Below are positions 10,680 to 17,679 of a stretch of 45,905 nt of DNA, in pieces. The position numbers and the translations under genes were made by a program. The DNA is from Fuerstiella sp. Lineage in GTDB: Bacteria > Planctomycetota > Planctomycetia > Planctomycetales > Planctomycetaceae. Numbering within the stretch: position 1 is the first letter of the stretch; each line of letters starts with the position of its first letter. A model generated the notes under the pieces. The model worked only from the letters and a program-made list of their open reading frames with translations, was not told the origin of the DNA and did no database searches. Location: assembly GCA_022447185.1 (NCBI GenBank), contig JAKVAY010000050.1, forward strand, positions 1 to 45,905. The letters run 5' to 3'.

Positions 10680-11864
10680 TCAAAGCTGTTCATTTACGAA
10701 TGATACGTGCAGAGCAGCTCCAATGTGAAAAACAGATTCGTCCATTGTGAATTGCGGATGGTGCAGTCCGTGAACAGACCCTGTCGATTCGTTGTAGCAG
10801 CCCAGACCTACAAAACACGTGGGGGCGAAGGCGCCGTAGTACGAAAAATCTTCTCCACCCATCACCGGACTGCAAACCGGGAAATTACCTTTGCCAACGA
10901 TTCTCTGGCCCATCTCGACGACGTCGTTCCACAAATCAGGATCGTTTGAAGTAACAGGATAGTCTTCGCCGACCGTCACGAAGTCTGCAGTACAGTGGTC
11001 GGCCTCAGCCAGCAACCGGGCGACTTCACTGATTCGGACTTTCAAGTGGTCTTTGTTAGCCACGGACAATGAACGAATGGTTCCTTTGATCGTGACTTCA
11101 GCCGGAATAACGTTGAATGTCGATCCACCGTTGATGGCGGTGATGCTGACGACGCCGGCTTCCAGTGGATCCTGCTCTCGCGAAATCAATGTTTGAATTC
11201 CGGTTATGATTCTCGCGGCTGATGAAACGGGATCATTCGCAAGGTGTGGCAGGGCGGCGTGACCACCCTTTCCTGCAACTTTAATTTCAAAAGCATTGGT
11301 TGCTGCAAGGAAAACACCCCCACGCCCTGTCAGCTGACCAGAAGGAATCTGCGGCCATACGTGAATGCCGAACGCTTTTTGAACGGCGGGATTCTGCATC
11401 ACACCTTCCTCGCACATTCTTTGAGCACCGGCGCCACCTTCCTCGGCCGGCTGGAAGCACAGCTTCACAGTTCCTTTAAGGCTTGATTCCTGCTGCTTAA
11501 GAATCCTTGCGGCACCAAGCAGCATTGCTGTATGGCAGTCGTGACCACAGGCGTGCATCCGACCAGCGTTGTTGCTCCTGAAGTCAACATCCGCCATTTC
11601 CTCGATGGGAAGAGCATCCATATCGGCACGCAGCATGACACAGTGTGATTTATCGTGTCCGATGGTTGCCACGATTCCGGTTTCGGCAATTCGAGACTCA
11701 AAGGAAATATCCAGCCTGCTTAACTCTTCACACACAATCTCCGATGTCTCATGCAGTTCATAAAGCAGCTCAGGACATTGATGCAGCCGTCTGCGAATCC
11801 CGATCATCCACGGTTCAATTTCCTTCGTTGACGAGAGTGTTGTCGCGCTCGCTGTTGTAGTCAT
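10680..11864 (-). CDS. M20D-family amidohydrolase (hippurate / N-acyl amino acid hydrolase-like)
   Basis: A 394-residue cytosolic metallo-amidohydrolase of peptidase family M20D, which hydrolyses N-acyl or N-benzoyl amino acids. Metal and catalytic motifs are present: LRADMDALPIEE (79-89, metal Asp and neighbours), HACGHDCHTAMLLGAA (104-119), QPAEEGGAGA (138-147, catalytic Glu pair) and, near the C-terminus, VMGGEDFSYY. A dimerisation-type insert starts around GRGGVFLAATNAFEIKVAG. Length is normal. It lies in the minus-strand run of putative catabolic enzymes, about 180 bases downstream of the PSD1 start, with no clear operon link. The exact substrate cannot be read from sequence. Confidence 0.92.
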   Translation of the reverse strand: MTTTASATTLSSTKEIEPWMIGIRRRLHQCPELLYELHETSEIVCEELSRLDISFESRIAETGIVATIGHDKSHCVMLRADMDALPIEEMADVDFRSNNAGRMHACGHDCHTAMLLGAARILKQQESSLKGTVKLCFQPAEEGGAGAQRMCEEGVMQNPAVQKAFGIHVWPQIPSGQLTGRGGVFLAATNAFEIKVAGKGGHAALPHLANDPVSSAARIITGIQTLISREQDPLEAGVVSITAINGGSTFNVIPAEVTIKGTIRSLSVANKDHLKVRISEVARLLAEADHCTADFVTVGEDYPVTSNDPDLWNDVVEMGQRIVGKGNFPVCSPVMGGEDFSYYGAFAPTCFVGLGCYNESTGSVHGLHHPQFTMDESVFHIGAALHVSFVNEQL

Positions 11865-12271
11865 ACGGGGGGCTCACTGATCGAAGTCAATTACCGGTTG
11901 TTATGTGTGGTCCGGTTCAGATTCGAATTTCAGGAACAGAAATCCTGAGTCCGGATTATTCAGGGTTTACGTGGAAAAGGGGGTTGGCTCTGGTCCGGAG
12001 AGTTGCTTTCAAACAGTAGGGACACCGTCGGCATCGTGTCTGTCTCTGCCGATCGGTGTTGGTTCGCCGGACGAAGACAGGAACAATGCCAGGACAGATT
12101 CATACGCGGTCAACGTGTCTTGGCAGCAATGAGCCAGTCCCGTCATGACAGACATCATGAATGATTCTGACAAGAAAATCACGTGTGAGCTATTCGTCGA
12201 ACGGTATGCCGTGTGAGTGCGCACAAATAACCAAAGACCGTGTCAGGTTGGCTTGCTTTTCTTAATTGATT
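11865..12271. other. Intergenic, no supported gene
   Basis: Four hundred bases between two minus-strand amidohydrolase genes. The short open frames here (for example a 71-codon one at 12009-12224, minus) have no recognisable domain, a poor start context and an unremarkable composition. The half next to 11864 presumably carries the promoter of the M20 gene; I see no clear -35/-10 pair or terminator. Confidence 0.5.
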
Positions 12272-13042
12272 CTACGACAGGCCAAAGAGCCTGGCCGCCA
12301 CGCCGCCAAATATGTCGGCGTACTCGGTTTCCGGTCGTGACTCCAGTTCGATCATTGGAAGACGCAACGCGTTTGCGTAGCCTTCACGAAAGCTGACCGG
12401 AGGAAAATCGCTGCCCCACATGACCCTTCCGGCAAAGGCATCGCAGGCCCGATGAAGAAGTGGCAGACCTGAGGGATCAAACGGAAATGATTGTTCTACC
12501 GGGATTTTGCGGCGACAGAATTCACCGAGACCGTGAATTTTTATGAAGGCGTTGGGAAATCGGCCGAGTTCAAACACGGTCTCATGGAGAGCCTCTGTTG
12601 ATGAATCAGCCTGTGCCGCCATGCCACCGAGGTGCTCAATGATCACGGAAAGGTTGGGAAAGGACTTGAGGACACCGGTAAACGCGGGGGATGCAAATGT
12701 TTGAGGTGTTCCGATGCAGGAAACAATCAGTCCCAGGTCTGCTGCCTTATGCCAGATCTTCGGTGGATCGTCCGGACGAAGTCGAACACCTTTGGCACCT
12801 CGTGAGGCCAGGTCCTGCAAGTGGTCACCGGCTGCGGGATCTGCACTATTGACGAGGACGACTGAGGCGAAACGATCCGGATAGCGTGTCTCACATTCGA
12901 ACTGGTAATCGTTGTCGAATTGCCCCAGCATTTGGATGAGCACGGCCCGATCGACACCATTTTGCTGCATCTGGTCCACCAGGACCTCCACCGGCTCGTA
13001 CCAGCATGTCGAAACGTGGCAGTGAGAATCAACAATGAACAT
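12272..13042 (-). CDS. Amidohydrolase-2 family (TIM-barrel metal hydrolase)
   Basis: A 256-residue protein of the amidohydrolase 2 family (PF04909 type: decarboxylases and lactonases such as ACMSD and LigI-like enzymes). Visible marks are VDSHCHV at the N-terminus (HxH metal ligands), VIIEHLGGMA in the middle (metal-ligand His), KIHGLGEFC, and MWGSDFPP near the end (catalytic Asp). The frame opens 44 codons earlier, but that extension lacks family character and the barrel starts at MFIVDSHCHV, so ATG at 13042 is chosen. It precedes the M20 gene and follows a hydroxyacid dehydrogenase on the same strand, suggesting breakdown of an organic or aromatic acid, though the gaps (about 230 and 400 bases) argue against one tight operon. 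Confidence 0.88.
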   Translation of the reverse strand: MFIVDSHCHVSTCWYEPVEVLVDQMQQNGVDRAVLIQMLGQFDNDYQFECETRYPDRFASVVLVNSADPAAGDHLQDLASRGAKGVRLRPDDPPKIWHKAADLGLIVSCIGTPQTFASPAFTGVLKSFPNLSVIIEHLGGMAAQADSSTEALHETVFELGRFPNAFIKIHGLGEFCRRKIPVEQSFPFDPSGLPLLHRACDAFAGRVMWGSDFPPVSFREGYANALRLPMIELESRPETEYADIFGGVAARLFGLS

Positions 13043-13276
13043 GATCGCGCGGATTCGATTTTTGGGTGAGGGAAAGACGAGGCAGACCGTACAGGTTGAA
13101 ATTTGGCTCAGAAATCCAATGTCATTGTTCGACCTCAAGGAAATGTTTGCCAAATGTGACCGGCTCGTGAGCAATTGACAGACGAGCCAGGGGCGTCAGT
13201 GCCCTGTTCCTGTGTTAGATTTTAAACCGGGAGATGTCATTCCCGGATCACTGGTACGCTTTGATCTGCCGACCCC

Positions 13277-14242
13277 TTAATACCATATCGATTTGTCGAC
13301 GATATTCTGAAGCGGTCTGTCAGTTGCGAAGTTGCGAGCATTGTTCAGCAGGATTTCGAACTGCCGTTCCGGAATATTATCAGCGTCTTTTGCCGCAACA
13401 TGCGGTGTCAGAATTACATTCGGAAGTGACCAGAGCTTGTGATCTTTCGGCAAGGGTTCCTGCTCAAACACATCCAGTGCGCATCCGGCAATTTGCTCGT
13501 CTTCGATTGCGGATACCAGATCGTCGAGTTTCGTGGTGAGTCCCCGCCCGATGTTGATGAAAAAGGCTGATTGCTTCATCCGCTGGAATCGGGGTAAATT
13601 CCACATGCCCTCGGTCTCAGGCGTGTGCGGTACGGTCACGACGACAAAATCTGCCTGAGGCAGAAGTGAATCGAGTTCTTCAGGCTGGTGTTTTTCAAGG
13701 GATGGAACGTCGTATTCCCATCTGGCGTCAACACCGATCACTCGCGTTCCGACTGCAGCAAGTACTTTCGCCGTTTCCTGTCCGATTCCGCCCACACCGA
13801 CAATGAGTACGGTTGATGCAGCCAGATCAAGGTAACGGCTTTTGCGGGCATCGGGATCCCAGCGCCGTTGTCGCTGGGCTTCCATGTAATCGGGTAAACC
13901 ACGCCCCAGACTGAGCACATACATCATGATATGCTGGGCAATGTGGTCGTTGAATGTTCCTCGCGGATTCGTGACGACAACCGGGTGTTCCATCAGCGCC
14001 CGATAGTAAAAGTCAGCCGGTGGAGCAATCTGAGGACTGTGGAGCCAGCGCAGCTTCTTAGCGAGTGGGAGTATTGCCGGAGCAACCCACCCAAAGACGG
14101 CATCTGCATCGCCGATATCTTTTTGTGTCTCGTCATCGTTTTGTGCCAGAACAATGCGATATTCCGGCAACGACTCCTGCAGACGTTCGGCCCAATTTCG
14201 TTTGAGATCGTCCGTCGGCGGTGTGATGACGAGTTTAAGCAA
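13277..14242 (-). CDS. D-2-hydroxyacid dehydrogenase
   Basis: A 321-residue NAD(P)-dependent D-isomer-specific 2-hydroxyacid dehydrogenase, interconverting 2-oxo and D-2-hydroxy acids in the cytosol. The Rossmann motif is VGVGGIGQETAK with an acidic residue after the second strand (GVDAR). The catalytic trio can be placed: Arg in NIGRGLTTKLDDL, Glu in ALDVFEQEPLP and His in LTPHVAAK. VPHTPETEGM is also typical. Size matches the family, in the branch containing glyoxylate/hydroxypyruvate-reductase-like enzymes. The final Tyr comes straight before the stop with no tail. Substrate unknown. Confidence 0.92.
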   Translation of the reverse strand: MLKLVITPPTDDLKRNWAERLQESLPEYRIVLAQNDDETQKDIGDADAVFGWVAPAILPLAKKLRWLHSPQIAPPADFYYRALMEHPVVVTNPRGTFNDHIAQHIMMYVLSLGRGLPDYMEAQRQRRWDPDARKSRYLDLAASTVLIVGVGGIGQETAKVLAAVGTRVIGVDARWEYDVPSLEKHQPEELDSLLPQADFVVVTVPHTPETEGMWNLPRFQRMKQSAFFINIGRGLTTKLDDLVSAIEDEQIAGCALDVFEQEPLPKDHKLWSLPNVILTPHVAAKDADNIPERQFEILLNNARNFATDRPLQNIVDKSIWY

Positions 14243-14309
14243 GTCTTAAGGCCTTGATTCGAGTTGAAGAAGACATTTGCGACGGGTCTGCCGAGGGTAA
14301 CGAGTCGCT

Positions 14310-14462
14310 TCAGACGGGCAACAGATCCTGCGCCGATTCATCGACCGGATCAAAATCTATGATCGGGTAAAAGTGTTTCCGGTCCGGGTTGAAGGCAAAA
14401 ACTTCACCCGTCTCGAATCTGTAGACCCAGTCACGCAGCTTCAAGTCACCCTGACCAATCGC
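14310..14462 (-). pseudogene. C-terminal remnant, beta-carbonic-anhydrase-like
   Basis: A minus-strand open stretch of about 50 codons, entered straight after a stop (TGA at 14463-14465) with no start codon. It encodes GDLKLRDWVYRFETGEVFAF followed by NPDRKHFYPI and a short acidic tail. The pattern [L]xGWVY-ETGEV-xYxP is what I associate with the C-terminus of bacterial beta-carbonic anhydrases. The zinc-binding Cys/His/Cys core should lie upstream, but only unrelated short frames are there. I read it as the stump of a truncated gene at the edge of the tRNA-Lys region. Resemblance is from memory and covers few residues. Confidence 0.4.
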
Positions 14463-14733
14463 TCAATGTAGTAAACATACATTCCACAGGAACAGACAAC
14501 CACGAGAGCGCTGGCAAATAGAGATCGATCTTTTGGAATGCCGGACGCGTCGATGGAGGACGGGGTTGACGAGGTTGTGAGCGGGTGCTTTCCTGCTAAA
14601 CTGCCGCCCCGCGGAATTACGGACAACCACCTGCACGGTTTGACTCAAAGGGCGTAATTCGAGGTGTTACATCCGTGATTCAGCACACGGCACCGTCCCC
14701 TGCGGGTAGGGTTCGGGAAAATGGCTGAATGGA

Positions 14734-14768
14734 TTGCCCCCCCCAAGGGGGCAACTCGGGGGGGGCAA
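14734..14768. repeat. Alternative C/G-run hairpins upstream of tRNA-Lys
   Basis: TTG plus eight C (14734-14744) can pair with either of two downstream G runs: GGGGGCAA (14747-14754, 8 bp with a 5-base loop) or eight G plus CAA (14758-14768, 11 bp with a 13-base loop). The two folds are mutually exclusive. It ends about 55 bases before the tRNA. It may be a transcription barrier for upstream reads, a recombination scar or a homopolymer-expanded repeat. Confidence 0.55.
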
Positions 14769-14824
14769 CGTTCGGAATTGTGAATGCCCAATATGCCACT
14801 TGGGTAGTAAATTTACAGCGTTCG

Positions 14825-14897
<73 letters not shown>

Positions 14898-14906
14898 CTG
14901 TTTTTT

Positions 14907-14938
14907 AAAGGGTTTCAGTGGTTTGCTGAGACCCTTTT
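14907..14938 (+). terminator. Rho-independent terminator of tRNA-Lys
   Basis: AAAGGGTTTCAG (14907-14918) pairs with CTGAGACCCTTT (14926-14937), 12 bp with one G-T wobble and a 7-base loop, ending in TTTTCT. It sits directly after the tRNA on the same strand. Confidence 0.75.
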
Positions 14939-15035
14939 CTCGTTGGTGTTACATCGCGAAGGAATCGTGCCGTTTCTTCGGCATTGATGCGGACACAGAA
15001 ATTCTCTGTGGTCATTATGCTTTCATGTTGCATGA

Positions 15036-15269
15036 GTTCCTGCGGGATTCGAACCGGCTAATGAAAACACTGAAACATCGAGACGGCCGACTCAACATGG
15101 CTCAGATTTGGCGGAATCTGAGTCGATTTTGGAGTTCACAGTAAGTCTCACCGAGGACGGGGTTTCTGATGTCCAGGTCGCTCGCATTCTCGAAGCAGCC
15201 GAACAGGCGGCCGTGTGCAACCGACAATCGGATGAGCAGTTTCATCCCACAGGGTCGACAGTGAACTAA
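15036..15269 (+). pseudogene. Possible tail remnant of a larger gene (integrase-like position)
   Basis: A 78-codon open stretch with no start codon, entered after TGA at 15033-15035 and closed by TAA at 15267-15269. It begins VPAGFEPANENTETSRR and continues with an acidic, coding-looking tail (SLTEDGVSDVQVARILEAAE). The first residues are encoded by GCGGGATTCGAACC, which on the minus strand is a tRNA T-arm sequence. Tails reading AGFEP in this way are common where a gene ends across a tRNA-derived attachment site, as phage-type integrases often do. No catalytic domain survives, so naming it an integrase tail is inference from location and pattern only. It overlaps the stop of the opposing zinc-ribbon pseudogene. 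Confidence 0.3.
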
Positions 15270-15526
15270 TCCCATATCAGATCTGGATAACCGGCTTCCC
15301 AATCATCGCTCCGGCACTTCGGACATCGCGGGCCAGTAGTCTCCGAAAATCTACCGCCGCAGGAACACGACATCGTGGGCACAGGGGCGTTTTCTTCAGA
15401 ATGCCCCACCATTTTTAGCTTTCCACATCGTTAACAGTGAAAGGCTGAGCCGATCAATCCACTTCCCTGCATCGCGTGAAATTCTTCGCCGCATTGGTTG
15501 CACTTGGCTGAAAATCCCTCGCCCAT
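15266..15526 (-). pseudogene. Small zinc-ribbon protein interrupted by one in-frame TAA
   Basis: From ATG at 15526 the frame encodes MGEGFSAKCNQCGEEF, then AFHC, a TAA (15431-15433, codon 32), then RCGK, CSCGGRF and RCPKC before the real stop at 15266. Without the TAA it is an 86-residue protein with two or more zinc knuckles (CNQC, C-x-RC, CSC and CPKC), matching a small family of stand-alone ribbon proteins whose knuckle normally reads C-x-RCGK. The stop replaces the single residue between Cys31 and Arg33, so half of a knuckle is lost. Everything after the stop is still intact, so the break is recent, a sequencing error, or recoded. It begins 21 bases after the stop of the GIY-YIG gene and is probably co-transcribed with it. 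Confidence 0.65.
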
Positions 15527-15547
15527 GTTGTCCCTTTGCTGGTCAAA

Positions 15548-16405
15548 TCAATTCTCATTCAGACCATATTCTCGCGTGTGAAGGCGATTCTTCCAGGTTG
15601 CTTCGAGACGCACGACGTCATCAGACGGCGTGTCAGGTGAGACTCGCTCCAGAATACTGAATCGGAGATTCTCCGATTTCCGGGTTCGGAGCCTCTTGTT
15701 GCCGCCGTGACCTGTTTTTGCATAGTCGGCCCATCGACCGCAAATGTTGTCACTGCCGCTAGCGGAGCCGACATATCCCATTCCATCACTGACGTCCAGG
15801 ATGAAGTAAACGCCACGCCACTCAGAAAGAGCTGCTCGCCACTTCTGAGGAATTGCCTGCAGATCATGCCAGGTAAACCGCATGTCACGCCAGTCAGGCA
15901 TATGTTGATTCAGCAGAGCCTCTTCACGAATTGCAATGACATCGAATCTGTTTTTAGCTGCCCAGCGACTCCATGAAATTTCAGGTGGAGGCCAGCGGAC
16001 AATCAGCTTCCCCGCCCAGTCCTGAAAATGTTCAGTGAGTGACAAATCAAACCAAAGACACTTTTTTCCGTGATCGAAATGCCCGTACCTGGAAATTTCG
16101 CACTGACCGCGAATCTTGTTCCGGTCCGCAGGGCGAGTCATTCGATGTCCTCGATTCTCGTAGAGGCCGGTGAAAACGCCGCGTCCGGCTTTGTCCCCGA
16201 TGAGCGAGACGACGTGCGATGATTTCATCATCTGCTTCTCGACTCTCGGGGTCTGGATCTGCTGGTACGCATTAAAAACGTCCGGCTGCTCCGCCGCCAA
16301 CCACGGAAGCACTCGCCGCAGATCGGGCTCTTTGGGACGATGCCGAAGGACCAGTGTGGTTCCCGAGTCAATTGATGCTTCGTGCAGAAGGCTGTTCAGG
16401 TCCAT
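15548..16405 (-). CDS. GIY-YIG nuclease family protein
   Basis: A 285-residue protein with a C-terminal GIY-YIG endonuclease domain. Visible parts are GVYFI (198-202, the GIY strand), GYVGSA (210-215, the YIG strand), Arg224 in CGRW, Glu268 in RLEATWKNRL (metal-binding Glu) and Asn283 in GLNEN. All catalytic positions are kept, so it should cut DNA. The N-terminal 190 residues (LRHRPKEPDLRRVLPWL, FNAYQQ, VFTGLYENRG, KLIVRWPPPEISW) match a recurring, little-studied bacterial family in which this N-domain always precedes the nuclease; it may give DNA or partner recognition. It is not a homing-intron arrangement, since no split host gene is seen. It lies in the tRNA-Lys region upstream of a broken zinc-ribbon gene. 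A defence or mobile-DNA role is plausible but unproven. Confidence 0.88.
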   Translation of the reverse strand: MDLNSLLHEASIDSGTTLVLRHRPKEPDLRRVLPWLAAEQPDVFNAYQQIQTPRVEKQMMKSSHVVSLIGDKAGRGVFTGLYENRGHRMTRPADRNKIRGQCEISRYGHFDHGKKCLWFDLSLTEHFQDWAGKLIVRWPPPEISWSRWAAKNRFDVIAIREEALLNQHMPDWRDMRFTWHDLQAIPQKWRAALSEWRGVYFILDVSDGMGYVGSASGSDNICGRWADYAKTGHGGNKRLRTRKSENLRFSILERVSPDTPSDDVVRLEATWKNRLHTREYGLNEN

Positions 16406-16942
16406 TGATTCTCACTTCGTGTTCGGCATCGCCTTGCATCGGCGTCACCCAGTTAGATCACAACTCCCCGTCGCAGTTCATGAACATAATACGGTTTTGT
16501 ACTCCGGGTTTGATTTGAAATGGCGAGCAAGCCAGAAATCCTGCAGTTCAATGAAACGTGCGAAAAGGAACTGGCACCAGACGGAACTTGGTAAATCCTG
16601 TGACATCTGCGAAGAAGAGGGTGAACTTGTCGGCCAGGAGTTCCCATTCCGTCACGGGACGATCCAGCAGCGAATACACATGAAAGTTACGCTTTAGTCG
16701 GGTCGTGGTTATGCCAACAAAACGGCCCGCGACTCCCCGGTAACCAGCCCAGTGTATGTTTTGCGGGGTTCTGACTTACTGTCAGCTTGTCAGTTGGAAG
16801 GTTTATTTGATAGCCAGTGCCACGTATGGAATACGTTTGTGATTATGGTCACTCATGTCCTGAATGGTTTCCGGTATTGCCATCTGTCGTGATCCGTCTT
16901 AGGCTTTACTTGGTTTCCCTGTTCTGGACGAAGGGTGTTGTC
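16406..16942. other. Intergenic with an unsupported start-less open stretch
   Basis: No gene that I can support. The minus strand holds a start-less open stretch from a stop near 16780 down to TGA at 16548, with protein-like runs such as RPVTEWELLADKFTLFFADV. I do not recognise it and it has no ATG, so it may be a decayed reading frame. The plus-strand frame across 16170-16697 is a shadow of the nuclease gene plus this spacer. The last 30 bases carry GAAGGGTG, the likely ribosome site of the next gene. Confidence 0.45.
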
Positions 16943-17434
16943 ATGGCTGACCAGACCGTTCGATACTGTGTCGTTGTGCCGGATGGGCGAAAATCGAAAC
17001 CGCAGACATTTGAGGACCTGAAATTCGCTTTCGAATCCGGTCGGATTCCGAACGGTGCCCAGATCGAAACCGCTGGTGACCCTGAGTCCGAACGCCGGAG
17101 CCCGTCTGATTTTTTCCTGCAGCCGGAAGATGGCAGCGAGTACGAACCGGCGAACACCAAAATCTCTCCTGTTGAGAAACGTGTTACTTTGCCGCTGGAG
17201 CTGCCGATCAGTCTGACCATTGCGGGTGTGCTTGGCGTGGTGCTGATATGTTCTGTGCCACTGGGAATGGTAATCGCTCTTAACGACATACGGCAGGCGA
17301 CAATGTTCCTTGCCGTCGTTTCTGGATTCGGACTTGCATGCTTCGGAATGTTTTTGCTCGCGTTTGCAGGATTTGCAGAAAAATCACTGCAACTGCTGCA
17401 GCGAACCCTTGAGTCAATTGACCGGCAGCAATAA
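16943..17434 (+). CDS. Small membrane protein with GYF_2-like N-terminal domain
   Basis: A 163-residue protein. The first 45 residues, VRYCVVVPDGRKSKPQTFEDL and onward through FAFESGRIP, follow the pattern of GYF_2 (DUF4339) domains: an aromatic strand, a D/G turn, then a short helix ending in GxIP. A charged linker is followed by two hydrophobic helices (about 90-112 and 119-144) and a short amphipathic tail, so the domain should face the cytoplasm. The frame is open 42 codons further upstream, but ATG at 16943 has GAAGGGTG at a good distance and puts the domain at the N-terminus. It has no operon partner. GYF_2 domains are linked with protein-protein contact; the partner is unknown. Confidence 0.7.
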   Translation: MADQTVRYCVVVPDGRKSKPQTFEDLKFAFESGRIPNGAQIETAGDPESERRSPSDFFLQPEDGSEYEPANTKISPVEKRVTLPLELPISLTIAGVLGVVLICSVPLGMVIALNDIRQATMFLAVVSGFGLACFGMFLLAFAGFAEKSLQLLQRTLESIDRQQ

Positions 17435-17679
17435 TCCATGAATAAAACGGCAGCCAGCCCGGTGTGCGCTGCATCACTGTGTTGATGCATATAAGGGAAG
17501 ACTGCTCTGTCCAGGCGTGGGACGTGTGTTGTGCCAGGTGGTAACTGGAAGTGAACAGGATCCGACCCATTTCAGTTCACTTCCATACGGATATCGCGGT
17601 CCTCTTCATTCCATGTCAGACCGAAGGCATCAGAAAATGAAATTAGACTCTCTATAATTCTTGCTGCACCCTGAGGTGG

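Noticed and set aside
14441..14648. Two overlapping 61-codon minus-strand frames
   Set aside because: One has a short hydrophobic stretch (FASALVVVCSCGMYVYYI), but there is no good start signal and no homologue I know.
15001..15110. Possible second tRNA on the minus strand
   Set aside because: Only a T-arm-like piece is present; no acceptor, D or anticodon arm can be formed around it.
16170..16697. Plus-strand open frame of 175 codons
   Set aside because: It overlaps the GIY-YIG gene in antisense, and the rest lies in the spacer without a domain.
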